This document shows positions 62,953-64,000 of a DNA stretch of 64,000 bases, piece after piece. The translations under genes were made by a program, and so were the position numbers. The stretch comes from an uncultured Lachnospiraceae bacterium (lineage in GTDB: Bacteria; Bacillota; Clostridia; Lachnospirales; Lachnospiraceae), in NCBI GenBank assembly GCA_900549665.1, contig URPH01000007.1, positions 27,597 to 91,596 of the forward strand, in the 5' to 3' direction. Numbering within the stretch: the stretch's first letter is position 1; the number at the start of each line of letters is the position of its first letter. The notes beneath the pieces were generated by a model, which had not been told where the DNA came from, made no database searches, and worked only from the letters and a program-made list of their open reading frames with translations.

Positions 62953-63897
62953 TTATTCTATACTCTCGTAACAAACTTCAGACCATGTCTCAAAATGATC
63001 ATTTACTGTAACAATATCATTATTCAACTTGATATACATCGTTTTAACTAATTCTGCCAGACGCTCATTACTCTCGCTTAGCACTGCTTCATCTGGTATT
63101 TCCTCCTGACGATATTTAAAATGCGCAATCTGACAACGTCTCTTATAAATATATTTTGCAAGAGCTTCATCACAGTTTTCTACTTGTTCACTCGTTAAAT
63201 TGTTATTTTTTAAATAATCAATATACTTGTCTTTCGAGTCAGTACTAGCATACCCCGAAATCAATTCTACAACATGCTGTTCCTCCGCTTGCCGGAAAGC
63301 ATGATCATCACATAACATCTCAACTATAACATTCTTGTCTATATCATATTTTTGCCCCATCTCTATTGCCTTATGGATCATAAAGAGATATTCCATCATT
63401 CTGTACAATTGCAAAAAGATTAATTTAGAATCATGCGTATGACAAATATTAACTATTAATTGAGCTACACTTCTACTCGATTCTAAAAACAGTAATTCAA
63501 CCAAAAACCCTCGAGTCTTCTCAGTCAAATATTTTTTTTCATCAATTTCCAGTAAACAAATGAGTCTTATTAAATCCTCTTGATAAGAAATATCAAAGCT
63601 ATCTGAAAGAAGATAAGATGTTTGCGTTGAAAACAATTCCTTTAATTCCTTCACTTGATACTTATCTTCTTCAACCGCTAACACAGAATCTACAATCTGA
63701 ATTTCTGTTGTATTGGACGCTATTGGCATTCTATGCGAAGAAATAAGAGCAACGGTAAGAGCATCGCTGCACCATGATTCCGTTTCCTTAACCAACTCAC
63801 CAGAATACCTTTTATTATTTAAACTACAAACAAACCAATCATCCTGATAATTGACTATTGCAACTTTTTCAATATTCGGCAATTTTACCCATTTCAT
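62953..63897 (-). CDS. Unknown protein with a HEPN-like RX4H motif (5'-truncated)
   Basis: At least 314 residues. Mostly helical, with KRRCQIAHFKYRQ near residue 252-264 matching the HEPN ribonuclease motif (Arg254-x4-His259). The frame stays open upstream of the ATG at 63897, reading TLERDVFLDEDNYSFIEK in protein-like fashion to about 63950, and no start with a ribosome binding site is seen. Probably the native 5' end is missing. First preserved gene of the McrB-type operon. Confidence 0.6.
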   Translation of the reverse strand: MKWVKLPNIEKVAIVNYQDDWFVCSLNNKRYSGELVKETESWCSDALTVALISSHRMPIASNTTEIQIVDSVLAVEEDKYQVKELKELFSTQTSYLLSDSFDISYQEDLIRLICLLEIDEKKYLTEKTRGFLVELLFLESSRSVAQLIVNICHTHDSKLIFLQLYRMMEYLFMIHKAIEMGQKYDIDKNVIVEMLCDDHAFRQAEEQHVVELISGYASTDSKDKYIDYLKNNNLTSEQVENCDEALAKYIYKRRCQIAHFKYRQEEIPDEAVLSESNERLAELVKTMYIKLNNDIVTVNDHFETWSEVCYESIE

Positions 63898-63950
63898 TTT
63901 TTCTATAAATGAATAATTGTCTTCATCCAGGAAAACATCTCTTTCTAAAG

Positions 63951-64000
63951 TGTACCCCTTGTCAAGGACATTTTAAAAAGAAGGGATTCCTAGATGTCAT
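63951..64000. mobile_element. Possible insertion-sequence end at the right edge
   Basis: TGTACCCCTTGTCAAGGACA begins where the protein-like frame of the preceding gene ends, and looks like a terminal inverted repeat. The rest of the element is outside the window. Inference only. Confidence 0.3.

Noticed and set aside
1..64000. CRISPR arrays, tRNA or rRNA genes
   Set aside because: No regularly spaced direct repeats with spacers and no cloverleaf sequences were noticed in the gene-free stretches.
63962..64000. Tail of a transposase gene on the minus strand
   Set aside because: Only 12 codons before a stop are visible, too few to assign.

Overview
The window looks like a chromosome segment from a motile, strictly fermentative Clostridia bacterium, most likely Lachnospiraceae. 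The evidence is a Firmicutes-type ribosomal/RNA-polymerase cluster, a Gram-positive flagellar late-gene cluster with the FliW-CsrA switch, pyruvate formate-lyase with its activase, a lipoteichoic-acid-synthase-like enzyme, and AGGAGG ribosome binding sites. I do not assign a genus.

Region 1 (1-12.6 kb, minus strand) is the classic order rpmG-secE-nusG-rplK-rplA, a CapA-family gene, then rplJ-rplL-rpoB-rpoC (rpoC runs off the left edge). Sigma-A promoters lie before rpmG, rplJ and rpoB. rplJ has an L10-type leader with an attenuator, and rplK and rplA carry similar structured leaders. Region 2 (13-18.7 kb) holds a FliD-like protein with a structured leader, a CMP-sugar synthetase/HAD fusion, three regulators and an Rpn-family nuclease-like protein, followed by a repeat-rich noncoding stretch. 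Region 3 (19.4-31 kb, minus strand) is the late flagellar block flgM-flgN-flgK2-flgK1-flgL-fliW-csrA, flaG-fliD-fliS-(fliT-like), then fliC. Sigma-28 promoters precede flgM, flaG and fliC, and the fliC leader has a CsrA-type hairpin at the start site.

Region 4 (31-48 kb) is housekeeping and accessory: an amidase lipoprotein, an esterase-like hydrolase, a DUF2156-GNAT fusion, an LTA-synthase-like enzyme, a PAS-GAF-GGDEF protein preceded by a hexamer repeat, pflB/pflA, a MATE exporter and a DUF4143 ATPase. An arsC-like gene remnant abuts half of a dispersed palindromic repeat. Region 5 (48-55 kb) contains a DUF6033-type operon behind a sigma-28-like promoter, an arsC/AlkZ-like/VOC/HNH/methyltransferase string, and two regulators.

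Region 6 (54-64 kb) is the most unusual. A WYL regulator is divergent from a gene that looks like a shrunken, probably catalytically dead PolC DNA polymerase. It is convergent with a minus-strand operon: a protein with a HEPN-like RX4H motif, an McrB-type AAA+ protein with an MrcB_N domain, a DUF2357/PD-(D/E)XK protein, an SF1 helicase whose PD-(D/E)XK nuclease half is split off by one base at a run of six A, and a DnaQ-like exonuclease cut short where it meets the PolC-like gene. The right end looks truncated by an insertion-sequence end. This reads as a type IV restriction-like defence island, partly decayed and remodelled.
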